Origin: Lumnitzera littorea
Lineage: Eukaryota > Streptophyta > Magnoliopsida > Myrtales > Combretaceae
Direction: 5' to 3'
Assembly (NCBI GenBank): GCA_024138015.1
Contig: JAMXBB010000011.1
Span: 77,792,106 to 77,856,105, forward strand
DNA: 64,000 bases
The translations under genes were made by a program, and so were the position numbers. Below the pieces are notes generated by a model. The model was not told the DNA's origin. It ran no database searches and was given only the letters and a program-made list of their open reading frames with translations. Every line of letters begins with the position of its first letter. The first letter of the stretch is position 1. Positions 11,741-24,769 of this stretch are shown in pieces.

Positions 11741-14700
11741 TTACCCTACCTCAACAACAAAGGACACGCCCACATCTTTATTAGCCGTTTGGGCGGACTC
11801 TTTTTCCAATGCCAGGGCTTCCCTCTTCTCAATGAAAATTAGGGAGTCCAGGAAGTCAAGGAAGCTCAAGTCCAAGTCCGGATAATGGGAGATGATTTCC
11901 CTCTTAGTAAAGTGAGCGGAGTCAATGGAAAAGTCCTCCAACTCTTCTAGCCACTCCTTAGTGGTCCTGTAGTCGACGACCACCTTCCTAGTAGCAACAT
12001 TTCTGATAACCTCCCCATGAACTCCTCTGTCTTGGAGATGATCTCCTCTATCTCTAAAACTCTACCTTGCAGCTCTCTAACCTGTTACTCCAAAGTAATC
12101 TTTAAACCGGTCAGCTTTAGCGATGTGACCTTGATACCTTTACACTCAAACGTCTTCATCGCTAGCTCAGTTTCCAGCTTGGCCATGGAAGCCTTCAACT
12201 CAGCATTTTCCTTTTCAAGTCAAGCCCTAGCCTTACCCTCTTCATCCAGCTTCTAAGAGAGACGAGCCCTTGTCTTTTACTCGTTCTTTAACCAAGCCTT
12301 CAGCTCCATGACCTTCTAGGCAGTCCTCTCCACTTTGCCCCTCTCCTGCTCAGCATGCTTGAGCCTCGCCTGAAGCCCCGCTACTTGCACAATAAAGTAG
12401 CATAGACGTTTGTTAGTGATAACTCTGATTTTAAACATATTTTATATGGTGATTTTATAGTATTTCCCTTACATTTTTTATTTTCTTTAAATAAATTGAT
12501 ACTTAATTGAATAAAATTTTGATTTCAAAGTTTGAACGCGTTCTAGGATTGAAAACAAAGAAAAGGAATCAAGTTTCACTCAATTCGGAGTTCAAACGAA
12601 GAAGTTATGAAGTTTTGAAGTTATGCAAAAAAATTTGCCTAGGTGCAGAAAGTTACACGACCTGGGATACGGCCATGTCCCAGGCCGTGTCTGATGACGA
12701 AAACAGAATCCTTATAATACATATATAAAAGGATATTTTAGGGTTTAGACAGGAGAGAGACATTAGAGAAGACATATGAGACACGAGAGAAGAGAAGAGA
12801 CTTGAAGAGAAAGAGAAGAAAAAAGAAAGCAACACCAACTTCAAGATTGGAGAGATTTTTCATCAATTAAAGGAGTTTTCCATGTTTTATTTTATGTTTT
12901 TTATGGAACTCGTTTTTAGATTCATTATGATAGCTTAGAATTTGAGTATTTAGGATTATGGAACCTAGGGTTTCATATGACTTTTGGATTGATTTATAAT
13001 TTTCAATAAAGTTTCTATCTTTTTTTGATTCAATTATATTGTTTAATTATTGATTGATAATTCTAAAGTATCAATATATGATATTATGCATGATGATTGA
13101 GAAATTGCATGTGTAATTAGATCTTAGCATAATTGGAGAGAATTACATATATACTTAGAGATAAGATACATATTTCTTCTGGAAAGTTGATTGTTTGTAT
13201 GGGAATTCATTATACATTAATGCAATTCTAAGTTATATTACTGAGTGAAGAGATTCCGGTAAATAATTTAGGATTAGGGTTAATATGCTTGAGAAAGATA
13301 TTAGCTTTAATTGTGAATCCCTCCAGTCAAGAATGATAAAAACTGAATTGAATATATTTTAAGCGGTCACATGTTAAACACTAGGGGAAATAATTCCTAA
13401 ATATGTTATTAATTTCTTGAAGCCGTTCGTAGTTTTATTGCTTTCTAATTTGTTTAATCAAGTTTCATAATTAGTTTAGATGGTTAATTTCAATATTTTT
13501 AATTCATTCAATTTATCACAATTTTCCGATTAGATAATAGAGTTAAGGTTAATATTAGTACTTGAAATCTCTGAGGGATCGACTCGGACTCACATCCGCT
13601 ATATTAAAATTGATAGGTGCACTTGCTTCATATCAGTTAGCTTGAGTGAATTTTGTCAAGTACCTCTTATTACAAGTCTCTACCTCTAGCAAGCACTTCT
13701 TCTACTTATGCAACTCCTTTCGTAACCCTATTACTTCTTTTTAAGTGACATGAGATTTGCTCAGCTCAAGGAGCACTTAGTTGTGGTACTATAAGATGAA
13801 AATGACACCTACAAGTTAGTACACGATACTATAATACAACACCACAATAGTAAGGAAGACCTACCTGCCGTATCAGCATACTCAAGTGGCCCACAATCTG
13901 TATGGGGTTAGCTCCGCCCTCTTGGGAGATCTTCTCTAGGATAACTCAATCACTAAGGGTGTAAGACCCCATTGAAGCCTGCTAGCTGAGGGTCCGATGC
14001 TACAGTGTTAGATCACCGGTACAGACTTCCCACTTCAGCTTTAGGATCTTCCCCCAAGCCTTCTTCGTTTCTGACTCGGGGGGTCCCCCCCCTCTTTAGC
14101 GCCTTATCCTGGGAAGTATATGGTGCTTTTAAGAATGAGTCCGACCCCAGCCCCATCTTTTGAAAGTTGTTAAGAACGTCCAAAAAGCTATGCCCCATGT
14201 CATCCACGCTCTGGTAGGGATGAGCCAGAGGCCACTCATTTCACTTTCCCCTAGCCAAAGGTCCCCTTGCTAAGGGCCTGTGCTTCTTCACCCCTAGACT
14301 TGGCTGCCTAGGTACCTCAAGAGCTTTACATTTCTCACCTATAGTTGCAGGTAGGGTAGCCACCTCCTTAGTCTCTCCCTCCGCTGCCCTCGAAGGAGAA
14401 AGCACCTGTACATCAGGCCCCTCCACTTCGATGCCTTCATCGTCCATGTTGATCGGCTCAAACGATTGGATGAGGACAAAAGCGAGCAAAGCCACCCTTA
14501 AAGGCTCCATATCCATGGGCTCATCATGGATGCCAAGGGAAATCCCCCAGTGCACTGACTTTGGTAGTGCCTTACTAGTCTCACCTGACCCTGGCTTCTG
14601 TTTTACTGCCTTCCTCGTTAGTTGAGATGCCTTAGATCTCACTTAGCACTGGTTCATTAAGTCGTCCATAGATGGGCAAGACATCCTTGGGTCTAAACTC

Positions 14701-15955
14701 TTGCCTACAAGAAGACTGATCTAAAGGTTAGAAAAGGAAAATAAAGATGAATAAAAAGAAACTACCATTACCATTACCATTTGCAAAACACTGTCGTACT
14801 AAGGAAATTCTCCCATCCTACAGGCATCGGATAAAGTGCCCCAAAACTAGCATAACAAATAAGTACGTAGAAATAAACCAGTACCTTCAACCCACTTCTC
14901 TGCCACAACCTTCTTTATGCTGGGGAAGAGCTCGGAGATCGGGCGTTGGAAATACCATTCAACAGTCTCCACAGTGTTGATCTCCTAACTACCTCTCAGC
15001 TCCTTAAAGGCCAAGATCTCCTAAACGGCTTCGGCGTTGCTTGGCTCAAGCCTCTTCTCACCTCCAATACGAACCATTCCAGTTCGTCGAGTCTAGAAGT
15101 TGGCCTCTTCGGGTAGCTCTACCACCATGTATTCATCCTATCAGCCTTTGATCGAGTCAATAAGGTCGCAAAACAACTTCTTTCCTAACTTCGGCTGGAG
15201 GTAACGCTACCCCCCAATGGTCTTCTACATGTAGAAGTAGCAAAAGAGCTTGGGAGTAGCCCTTATCATCAGGTATTCATAGAGCGCCTGAAGCGCCTGA
15301 AACGCCCTCCACCCATTAGAAGGGACCTATGACGGGCTATAGTGGTGGTAATTGAAAAACTCCCTCTCAAAACAAATTTAGGGGAGTTGCTGCCTAAACT
15401 CCAAGTACTTTTTGAAAACTGCGAAGCAGCTCCCTGATAGCAGGGCCACCTGTTTGTCCCTACGCAGCAGCTTAATATGTTACTTGACAATCAACCCCAC
15501 GAGGAAGTTACTGATGACCCAGCTAGAGGTAGATTCCCTACTTTTACTTATACGGCCATCAGGCCCCTTACCCGTACTAGGAGTGTCGAATAAATCCTTT
15601 GTAGGGGGCAAGGGAATATCCACGTATACATCTCTGGAGATGGTATTAATGATTTTGGCCCTGCCCAACGCTTTCACAACCATCTTCGTAGGTTGGTCGA
15701 GTTATACTAGTAATGATATTTTACCCTCTTATGCTTATAGAGGATCACTCCTTGTAAAGTTTGAATTGGAGGTAAGTTGTAGCGAAGAAGAGCTAGCTTC
15801 ACCTCTATTGGCAAACATGATGGTGATTCTTGAAAGAAAAATTGAAACTTCTGAAGAAGGTTTAGGAATTCGAGTGTGAAGCAGAAATCACGATGACTAG
15901 GTAAGAAGATTGTGGAAAAGTGCTCTCTCTTTGTGATACCCCCATTTATAGGCAA
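11741..15955 (-). pseudogene. Antisense ORF of the Tat element, split by a solo LTR
   Basis: On the minus strand this region reads as fragments of one protein. The C-terminal part (11741-12256) is a Glu/Lys-rich coiled coil with QVRELQGRVLEIEEIISKTE, then REIISHYPDLDLSFLDFLDS and a stop at 11741-11743. The middle (14241-14642) is a Pro/Glu/Ser-rich linker, and the N-terminal part lies at about 15270-15955. Plant Tat elements are known to carry an antisense ORF between integrase and 3' LTR (Pfam 'putative gypsy type transposon'); its function is unknown. Stops occur throughout, and a solo LTR occupies 12417-13635. Assignment of the C-terminal part is firmer than that of the N-terminal part. 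Confidence 0.6.
12417..13635 (+). mobile_element. Solo LTR, family B, copy 1
   Basis: A 1219-bp block starting TGATAACTCTG and ending CTTCATATCA, flanked by perfect GTTAG duplications (12412-12416 and 13636-13640). It aligns end to end with the reverse complement of 21522-22742. A TATA box (TATATAAAAGG, about 12722-12732) reads on +, which gives the orientation. An imperfect palindrome (CCTGGGA...TCCCAGG) lies at 12661-12684. No internal retrotransposon sequence accompanies it. The family is not assigned. Confidence 0.92.
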
Positions 15956-16525
15956 ACTGCTTAGGAAGTTATATAGGCGGTTACGAGGATTCGTACAAGC
16001 ATGAATCTCTTGAAATGCTACACAGCAGGCACATAGAAAGCGCCTCGATCGGACGGTCGACTTTAATAGAAAGAAAGCATGTAGATGTACACTAGCCTAC
16101 TGTAGTACAACATTTGTCATGTTGCATTTAATGCACGGAATACAGGTAGGTAAAAGTCGCATTTTGAAAATTTCCTTCAACAAGAAGTTTCTTTAGGGCC
16201 CATTCAACTCCCATATGGTCGGCATGGCTAAGACATGATGTCATTACCCAATGAGTTGTAAGAGTGTCTTGCTCTGACACCCTAACCTAAGCATCACTCA
16301 GGTCTTCAGTCCTCTACCCCGTAACGACCGTTGATCACCCTTATTTACCTAGCCTTAGATATTTTCAAACTGACAACCTATCGTTTTAAATGACTTCCTG
16401 CCTCGGACCTCATCACCTTGGATCCATCTCATCACATTAGCATCATGCGGATCAGTTATGCTTAAGGGGCCCATGCATTCCTTCTCCTTGCCTCTTCCTT
16501 GGCAATGAGAGTACGAGGGGTTAAG

Positions 16526-17012
16526 TGTTGACAAGGTACTTTAGGTAGAGATCTCCTAAGCTTGATGAGATTCGTCAAGCTTTAGCACCCTAGGTTTGGC
16601 TTTATAGGCCTCAGGTCTAGGCCTTAGTGGCATAGGCTCATGAAGTACTGTAATAGTCATAGATTATAGGATAAGGATAAAACAGCCATGTCCTAAATAT
16701 TAAAAACACATCAAGCATGACAACTCCGCTCTCCTACACTTGCGGGAGAAGATATCTCTTGCCAATTAATCTCCAACAACCAACTTCACTCCACTATAAA
16801 TATCAATAATCTATTCAATAGTAACTCTCTTTATAAACTTTACATTATAAGCCTGCGTATTAAGCATTCTATTCCATCAAAAGCCCATTGCTGATTTATG
16901 TATCAAAGTGGCCACATTGAATAATATCTCGACGTCCCCTCACTATGCATTGTTTTGCAGGCCTAGTATGTGCAGACTTTAATTGACTACCAGTAAGAAT
17001 TGAGAAACAACA
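16526..17012 (+). repeat. 3' LTR of the Tat element
   Basis: This is the same length (487 bp) as the 5' LTR. It starts TGTTGACAAGG and ends AACAACA. A purine-rich GAGGGG lies close upstream (about 16515), which could be what remains of the polypurine tract. The differences from the 5' LTR are dominated by C/T and G/A changes. Confidence 0.92.
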
Positions 17013-17017
17013 CATAA

Positions 17018-20000
17018 TAATATACATACAAGAAAAAAAGGAGGAAAAGAAGAAAAAAGAAACCCTTATATATATATATGTATGTATGTATATATGTGTG
17101 TGTAAAAGATATACTAATGAGTGGAATTAAATAAACCTGTTGCGAAAGACAATATGAGAAGAAGAGAGAATTGGTTCAAGATGAGCGGCTTCTAAATCAA
17201 CTAGTCAAACCAATTGGAATTGCGACCGCGGAGCAGTTGCGAACTGAGAGAAAGACCAGGGACAATTGAGAAAAATGACTTGCGGCTTCGGTAGACCAGG
17301 AATTATCGAGATTACTCGAAAATTTAAATAGAAGAAAAAGGACAAAATTAGCATGTCAATAAGTAATTTTTGAGAATAAGGAGTTTGTTCCTTAATTCCG
17401 TATATACAAGTGATTTTAGATTCATAATTAAGTGTTCTATCAAATCTTGATTGTGATAAAACTTTAGTTATTGAATTCGATGCACAGAGTTTTAGAAGTC
17501 ATTGTTTCCATTGTTTATCGAGTTCTTCTGGTTGAATTTATGTTTTCACTATTTTACGAATTGTTTTACATTAAGATTTTGTTGATATCCAATATTTGTG
17601 ATAAAGAATTTTTATCCATTAGTGTATATAAGGAAGAGATACTCTGTGAATTCAAATCTAAATTTTTATTGTTTCTTTTTATTTTTAGTTTATTATATTC
17701 TTGACATATTATTAAATATTTAAATATTATTAATACTTATAGATGTGTGGCAGTATCACTAAATGATTTTGCCGAACCCACTGCTTTGAGATTTGGTTGA
17801 TTTGTCTATTTCAAAATTTGACCATTCTTCTTTGTTCAATAGAGCTTCAGCTTCAAACCAAACTCCATCAACCATTTAGTCGGTCTGTATCAAGATTTAC
17901 TGTCTCGGAGCACATATCCATACTCTCGTATAAATCAACATTTTCAATTTAACTTAAATAAAAATTAATTCTTAAAGAAAAGTATTAGGGTTCTACCAAA
18001 TGGGTTCTAGGGGAAATGTTGAATTCCGATTCATTTGGATGCTTGTTGTTCAAAATTGATATATAGTTTGTTTCTGGTGTTCTCCAATTACAAAAATATA
18101 ATTAGATTTAAAGGTAATACTCAAAATTATCTCATATTACATTTTTCCCAATTGAATTTAATCTCTAAAATCAGTTGATTTTTAAGATTGATCTTCATAA
18201 ATTTGATTAAGTTTTGTTAGCTTAATATTAATTGGTTGTTATTTTGGTTTGCTTCCGATTAAAATGAATCAAAATAGAGCAAAAATATGAACAAAATTCG
18301 TCCTAAATGAGAGAATAAGAAGATGACTATGGATGGTACCATGCATCATGTATTTGATAACACATTTAGCCATGTTAGATTCCTAATATCTATCTAACAT
18401 ATTACGTCTTATAACAAATTTGTTATATTATCTTTTGCTTGAACCATTTAACATAATGTTTATTTTTTATTTTAATCATTTAAAAGTGAGCAATTGTCAC
18501 TTTTAGTGCATTATTCTTTACTCATTTTTATAATTAGTCTATTTAAAGTTTTAAAATATAGATTTACTAGCACAACATTTCAAGATTATTTATAATACTT
18601 ATACTTTACATAGTTAATTACAAAAACGATAATATTTAAGTAGTTAATTGTTAGTATGAACAAAATTCAAATAGTTAATTTGAATAAATGGACAAAACTT
18701 AGGTACCAAATTAACATTGTTAAGTTTCATCTAATAAATTGAATAAGTAAATAAAGTTTTTAGGTAACAAATGAGATATTCACTCCATAAGTGTTGCATC
18801 ATCTACTTAACCTTTGACCCCAAACATTTATTCTTTTTGTGACTTTCCTCATAAAAATTAAATCTAAACACACACTGTAAAATATTTTATAGCATCCTCT
18901 TCTACCAAGAGAACATTATAAAAATAAATTATTAGAGTGTGTGTGTATATATGTGTAGGTCCTACACACAAGCACCAACATATATGATTCCACGGGAGAA
19001 TCATTTTCTTTTTATCTACGTGATTCCTACAATTACTCTAAAATAATTGCAGTGTAACGTGGGATTCAGATTTTTTCCCATTTTTCTTTCTTTCTTTCTT
19101 TCTTTTTTTTTTTTTTTCTGGTTAAGGAGGAACTCGGATTTAGATATTGCTTAATTTAAGCATGCATAAAATGTCCAATCAATATTTCATGGGATAAAAA
19201 TATCAAAAGTCATATTTTAAACAAAAATTATCGATGATTACCCAAAAAAAAAAAAAAAGTTCTCGACCACCAATATTTTCATTTGACTAAACCACAAGTG
19301 ATAACGAAAATCATAGAATGTAGCTAATTTTTTGGTATTTATCTACATCTACTATTTATAATTATCAAATAAATAAGATATGTAATTCAAAGTTGCCAGC
19401 ATTGCCTCCGCAAACGTTTATAAGAAAGGTTTGACCTCCAATGTAATATACGAATACCTACAAAATTTATTTAAAAAAGATATGTATAAGTTATTTTAAG
19501 CTCAATACCAAAACAAATAATATAAAATATTTTGACCTCACTCTTTTTCATAATATCTTAGTTGTATCTCTTTGTTTCCCTCCTATATCTTTCTTTTCCT
19601 CATATTTCCAACCATTCTTATCCCGACTCTCATCTCCTTCAAGAAAATTGTTCAAACTTAGATCAAATCTACCCTAAAAAAAAAAAATGTTTTTTATGAA
19701 GGAAATTAAGTAAAGCGCAATATGAACAAGTTCTAACATAATTTCTTAATGAGTTTTCGAATCGAAACCTTCAACCGGTTCCTTTCAATAGAGTTCTAAG
19801 GAAACAAATTTTGTGTGTATTTGTCGTCCAATTTGCGAGTTCTTGCATGGGTGTGTTGTAGATTACGCTTTTGTTTATGTAAGTTGTGCTTTTTTGTAAT
19901 CTTGTAAAGTTTTTCCAATAAAGGTTTTTTTATTTTGAAGATTCTAAAATGAGGATCATGCAAATTGAAAACAAAAAAGGGATGTAAATCTCTTATGTTG

Positions 20001-20400
20001 ATTGTATAATTTGAAGTTCAATTGACTTAAGTTAGAATATAGACTATAAGTTCTATCAAATTGGTGAGAAAATCATGGTGAAATCAAAGATACTATAGAA
20101 CAATTTTGCAAGAAAAGATTTTTATGAAAAGAACTCCATTGTAAAGAAGTTTTATGAAAAGAGTTTGATTTATTGAAGTGAAAGTTTTCATTAAGAAAGG
20201 TACTTTGGGATGTGATTAATAGATTGAAGTGCCATTGAATGGATATAAATAAATAAATATCTATGATGATGATGATGATGATAATGATAATAATAATAAG
20301 TTAAATATGTATAGAACGAACTAGAAGGGAGTAAACACTTAGATGGTTCCTAAGATTAAAACATAAATAATTGAATAGATTTACTTTACTATACGTGTTG
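17018..20400. other. AT-rich intergenic region with microsatellites
   Basis: I see no gene. The region has a TATA/TGTA-type microsatellite at about 17068-17102, a (TTTC)n run ending in poly-T at about 19084-19118, and a (GAT)n/(AAT)n run at about 20264-20299. A short higher-GC patch at about 17160-17330 is not recognised. Confidence 0.6.
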
Positions 20401-21521
20401 ACTAGTAATTCTCGTTTAAATACACGAACATTTGCAACACGAAAAAGCGGCTACAGGAGACATCAGTGAATATTTCGGTGCGATCACTCTGATGCCTAAG
20501 TTAACTATTTTATCATAAGAATAAAATTATTCAGTGGTTATGGGAGTGAAAAAATAGAGAGGAGGGTCCCCTTACTTGGGGTTTTGCCTGATATTTATAG
20601 TGTATCAATGGAGATTATCCATGTACTGGATAATTGGATCAGGATTAAGTATCAGGTTGATGAATATAAGTCCACATAACAATTATAAAAAAAACCTATC
20701 AACAATACATATTAATCTAAGTACTACTAAGTATAGTTTCTTGAAGTTTCCAAAAGATTTTTCATTAAACCATTAGCATTTAGTTTTTTTAAGCATTGAT
20801 AAGTGTATCCTTATTGTATCAAGTACCAAAAATTCACTTGAATCATTGGTATCAGTTACTTAGGGACTAGGTACAAGATACTTGCTTACTACCTATGTAT
20901 GTTAGGCTAGCAATTAAATGAATCTAATTAACCATTCGGCTTTAATTAAATATGTGACTCATGTGCTTGGCTTGACCTAAGGGCCTACAATGACAGATCC
21001 CTAAGGGATACCCGTTAATCGGTATGTGGCATTATCTCTAGTGGAGTTACATATCAGCATGACATAGGTAGATTTAGAGACTTATAGGTGTTGAGGCTCG
21101 AAATCGCAGTTCTCAACATTGAAGTATGTAATTAAAATATATATTATGCATCAAGGTAATGAGTTAATCCAAGTTTTTGAATGCTAAGAATATGTTGTTT
21201 ACTAGACTTAGATCAAAAGATAATAAACCAGTGCATGTTGCATTAATATTACTTATTGTGCATGTGATTTGTCTCTTGACTGTTCATGCACATGTGTTTG
21301 ATGATATTCCGTATTAGGCTTGGGCTTACCCCTTTTAGGGAATAATAATTATTTCTTTTTCTAGGTATGCAAAGACAAGAGTAATATCATATAGTAAAAA
21401 TGTGCATTTAGAGCTTTGGATTTCAAGTTTAGGCATGAGATCAATGTTAGAATATCAAATGATTAAGATGTTTTTTGCTATTTTATTACAACTTAATTAA
21501 ATAGTGAATTATATTGCTTAT
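20401..21521 (+). repeat. Possible old LTR remnant
   Basis: The stretch at 20430-21400 has the texture of a plant LTR, not of a gene. GGCTTGGGCTTACCCC (about 21317) followed by TTCTAGGTATGCAAAGACA resembles the 'GAGCTGTGGTTGCTCAC...GCAGGTGCTGGC' segment of family A at about 32560-32610. The matching right part would be at 22748-22900, after the nested solo LTR. I could not find its ends or target duplication. Confidence 0.3.
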
Positions 21522-22742
21522 TGATATGAGGCAAGTGCACCTATCAATTTTAATATAGCGAATGTGAGTCCGAGTCGATCCCTCAGAGATTTTGAGTACT
21601 AATATTAACTTTAGCTTTATTATCTAATCGGAAAATTGTATCAAGTTGAATGAATTAAAAATACTGAAATTAACAAACTAAACTAATTATGAGACTTAAC
21701 TAAGCAAATTAGAAAGCAATAAAACTACGAATGACTTTAAGTATGCAATAATGTATTTAGGAATTATTTCCCCTAGTGTTTAACATGTTACCTTTTTAAA
21801 ATATATTCAATTTAGTTTCTATAATTCTTGATCGGAAGGATTCATAATTAAAGCTAATATCTTTCTCAAGCATATTAACCCTAATCCTAAATTATTTACC
21901 GGAATCTCTTCACTTAGTAATATAAGTTATAATTGCATTAATGTATAATGAATTCCCACACAAATAATTAACTTTCCGGAAGAAACATGTATCTTATCTC
22001 TAAGTATACATTTAATTCTCTCCAATTATGCTAAGATCTAATTACACATGCAATTTCTCAATCAACATGCATAATATCATATATTGATACTTTAGAATTA
22101 TCAATCAATAATTAAACAACATAATTGAATCAAGAAAAGATAGAAACATTATTGAAATTATAATTCAATCCAAGGGTTACATGAAACCCTAGGTTCCATA
22201 ATCCTAAATACTCGAATTCTAAGCTATCATAATGAATCTACAAATGAGTTCCATCAAAAACATGAAATAAAACATGGAAAACCCCTTTAATTGATGAACA
22301 ATCTCTATAATCTTGAAATCGATGTTGTTCTCGCTTCTTGATTGATGTTCTCCTCAAGTCTCCTCTCGTCTCTTGTGTCTCTCCGTTTCTGTAATGTCTC
22401 TCTTCCTTTAAAACCCTAAGATATCCTTTTATATATGTATTACACGGATTCTATTTTTGTCATCAGACACGGCCTGGTACATGGCCGTGTCCTCAGGTCG
22501 TGTAACTTTCTGCACTAAGGTAAAATTTCTGCATAACTTCAAAACTTCATAACTTCTTCGTTTGAACTCGGAATTAAGTGAAACTTGATTCCTTTTCTTC
22601 GTTTTCGATCCTAGAACACGTTCAAACCTTGAAATCAAAATTTTACTCAATTAAGTATCATTTTATTTAAAAAAAAAACCAAAAATGTAAGGGAAATACT
22701 ATAAAATCACCATATGAAATATGTTTAAAATCAGAGTTATCA
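21522..22742 (-). mobile_element. Solo LTR, family B, copy 2
   Basis: A 1221-bp block flanked by perfect CTTAT duplications (21517-21521 and 22743-22747). On + it starts TGATATGAGGC and ends GAGTTATCA. It is the reverse complement of the block at 12417-13635 over its full length, so the two copies face opposite ways. No coding region is present; short frames inside it are repeated in both copies and are LTR sequence. Confidence 0.92.
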
Positions 22743-22747
22743 CTTAT

Positions 22748-24769
22748 GTATAAAGAGTAGTGAATTATTAAGGAAAAAATATATTTTTATGAAATATTGA
22801 AGAATCAATATATATGCATAAATTGTGAATTTTAGTTGTTTTAGAATCTTAATGTATTATTATAAACTATGTGTACTTTGTAGGTTATGACAGAAATACT
22901 ATAGTAAGAACTCAAGAGGAGGAGTTAATTGAGTCTAATACCTAAATTTTATTTTAATACTAATTTCTTAATTTAAGTAACTAAATGAATACAATATTGA
23001 GATAATAAAGCAACAATAAGTATAATCAAAATAATGATAAAAAAATAAAATGTGCTGAAAATGAAAAAGATAGGGATAAAGAAAATCAAGCTCAAATTTT
23101 ATGTGGAATTCAGACTACCCTTTACTCTCCATAAACACACAAGGCCTCTAACTAAAGACTTTATACTACTTTATTAATTTTTCAATTCAAGTTCTAAGAG
23201 CTATACATATACAAACTTAATTATACAAACTTAATTATACAAGTTTCACACTCATAACTCATGTAATCTTGATTTTACGTTATTCTCAATCACTATCGAG
23301 CCTGATTTTTTCAAGTTTTTATAATTTTCCTTAATCTAATTAGTATTAAGTCTTAACTTATTTAATACTAACCCTCAATTAGGAGCTAAGAAAAACTCGG
23401 TTTTTAAACCTATTTTGAAAATTTTTTGAATTCTCCACTTAATCGAGATTAGGAAAAAGAAGGTTAGGTTAAATTGATTGGGTTGATCGATTTAACTTAG
23501 CTACTGATCCACTTAAAAAACTAATTTCTAAAAAACGGTTTTTGAAAATTAGAAGATCCAGTACAGGAGCTACCTTTTTAAACCCTTACAGGTACTGCTA
23601 CTAACTTTCTAAATTTATATTTTCCTTTCAAAATTACCCTTTTAAAAATGAAATTCAATCATTAGTTAACAAATTGGATTTTATTCTATTAAATTGGATA
23701 AATTAAACTAAAATGGAAAATTTTAAGTTTTTTTGTTTTTTACGTTGCCCCGGAAGTGTCCACATACTTATTATTCAAGATCAAACATACGTAGTTAACC
23801 GTGGTGCTATGTCAATCGTAAGGCCGAATCTTGTTGTGCCACCTATTGAATATGTGGCCAAAGCTAACTTGTCGTATGCTAAGTGTCAAATACATGGCAC
23901 AATACATATCTAAGATGCTAACATAGCGTGACACATGTCTGAGATGCTAACGTGGCACTTATTGGTACTACATCAGTTGTGGTCCAATCACCAAGTGCTA
24001 CGCGACACGTGGTGATGTGTGTTGTAAAGGAGAAAACACAAAAGGGATTTTTATGCTTTTGGTGAGATTTAAACTAAGGACCTCAACCTAATTCTAATGT
24101 AATGTCTAAGTACATTACTATTAAGCTGTTGGCTTGTATCATATTCATATATGCAATCAAATTACATATATTGATAAGTTCAGCTTAGGTTATGTTTAAA
24201 TTTAAGCTCAGACCTAACATCTCTTTTCTATTTAAGGCCCTAAAAACAGTTAAAGCCAAAAAATCCTATTACCTAAAAATTTTATTATTCTCGTTATTTA
24301 TTTATTTATACTTTTTTTTTAATTTCCTAATTTCCTCCTAATTTTTCCACTTTTTTGTGATTTCTTTTCTAAATCTTTTATATTTTTGTATTTTTCTAAT
24401 TTTTTTTATATTTTCTAAGTTTTTATTTTTTGTAATTTTCTAAATTTTCCATTTTTTTGTACTTTTTCTAAATTAAGACTCCCTTGCCTTATTCTAAAAA
24501 AAAAAAAAACCAGTAGGCAAAAAATGAAGTGTCTATAACTACTCCTCTTTATGATAAATTTTGAGTGAAACTTTACCACAAAAACAAAAGAGACTATTTT
24601 TTCCTTGATGATGACATTGACCTAAGAAGTGCAACAATTAGCTACCTATCCTACGTTTGATTCGTTGGGGATTTGGTGAAAAGTAGAGAGGGTGCTCTAA
24701 GAGTTAGCCGAATGAGTTTAAAAAGGTCTAGCACCCTAAGAGCTGGTTAGAAAGATCTGTTTGAAACTT
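22748..24769. other. AT-rich region without a recognised gene
   Basis: No protein-like frame was recognised. The stretch at 24280-24500 is very T-rich. Between 23850 and 24010 there are two imperfect direct repeats around 'GAGATGCTAAC' (about 23910 and 23941). A possible tRNA-derived element is listed separately. Confidence 0.5.
23940..24145 (-). repeat. Candidate tRNA-derived SINE fragment
   Basis: On -, AACAGCTTAATAGTAA (24115-24130) resembles a tRNA A box and GGTCCTTAGTTTAAATCTC (24064-24082) resembles a B box, at a spacing normal for RNA polymerase III promoters. Neither is a good match, no tRNA fold is visible, and neither a tail nor a target duplication was found, so this is only a candidate. 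Confidence 0.3.

Larger units (their letters stand above)
1203..17012 (+). mobile_element. Complete but decayed Tat-lineage Ty3/gypsy LTR retrotransposon
   Basis: Two 487-bp LTRs (1203-1689 and 16526-17012) share the start TGTTGA and end in CA. They are flanked by CATGA (1198-1202) and CATAA (17013-17017), a 5-bp target duplication with one mismatch. Between them, in order on +, are gag, aspartic protease, reverse transcriptase, RNase H, a second archaeal-type RNase H, integrase, a tandem array and an antisense ORF. The double RNase H and the antisense ORF are known marks of the Tat lineage. Every ORF is broken by stops and shifts, so the copy is dead. Two solo LTRs inserted later (2645-6416 and 12417-13635); without them and their duplications the element would be about 10.8 kb. 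Confidence 0.9.

Noticed and set aside
12507..12728. 73-codon frame that recurs at 22429-22650 on the other strand
   Set aside because: The recurrence is explained by two copies of the same solo LTR, and the frame spans LTR sequence up to the TATA box; no protein family was recognised.
24064..24130. tRNA gene on the minus strand
   Set aside because: A- and B-box-like words exist, but they are weak and no cloverleaf can be formed; kept only as a low-confidence SINE candidate.
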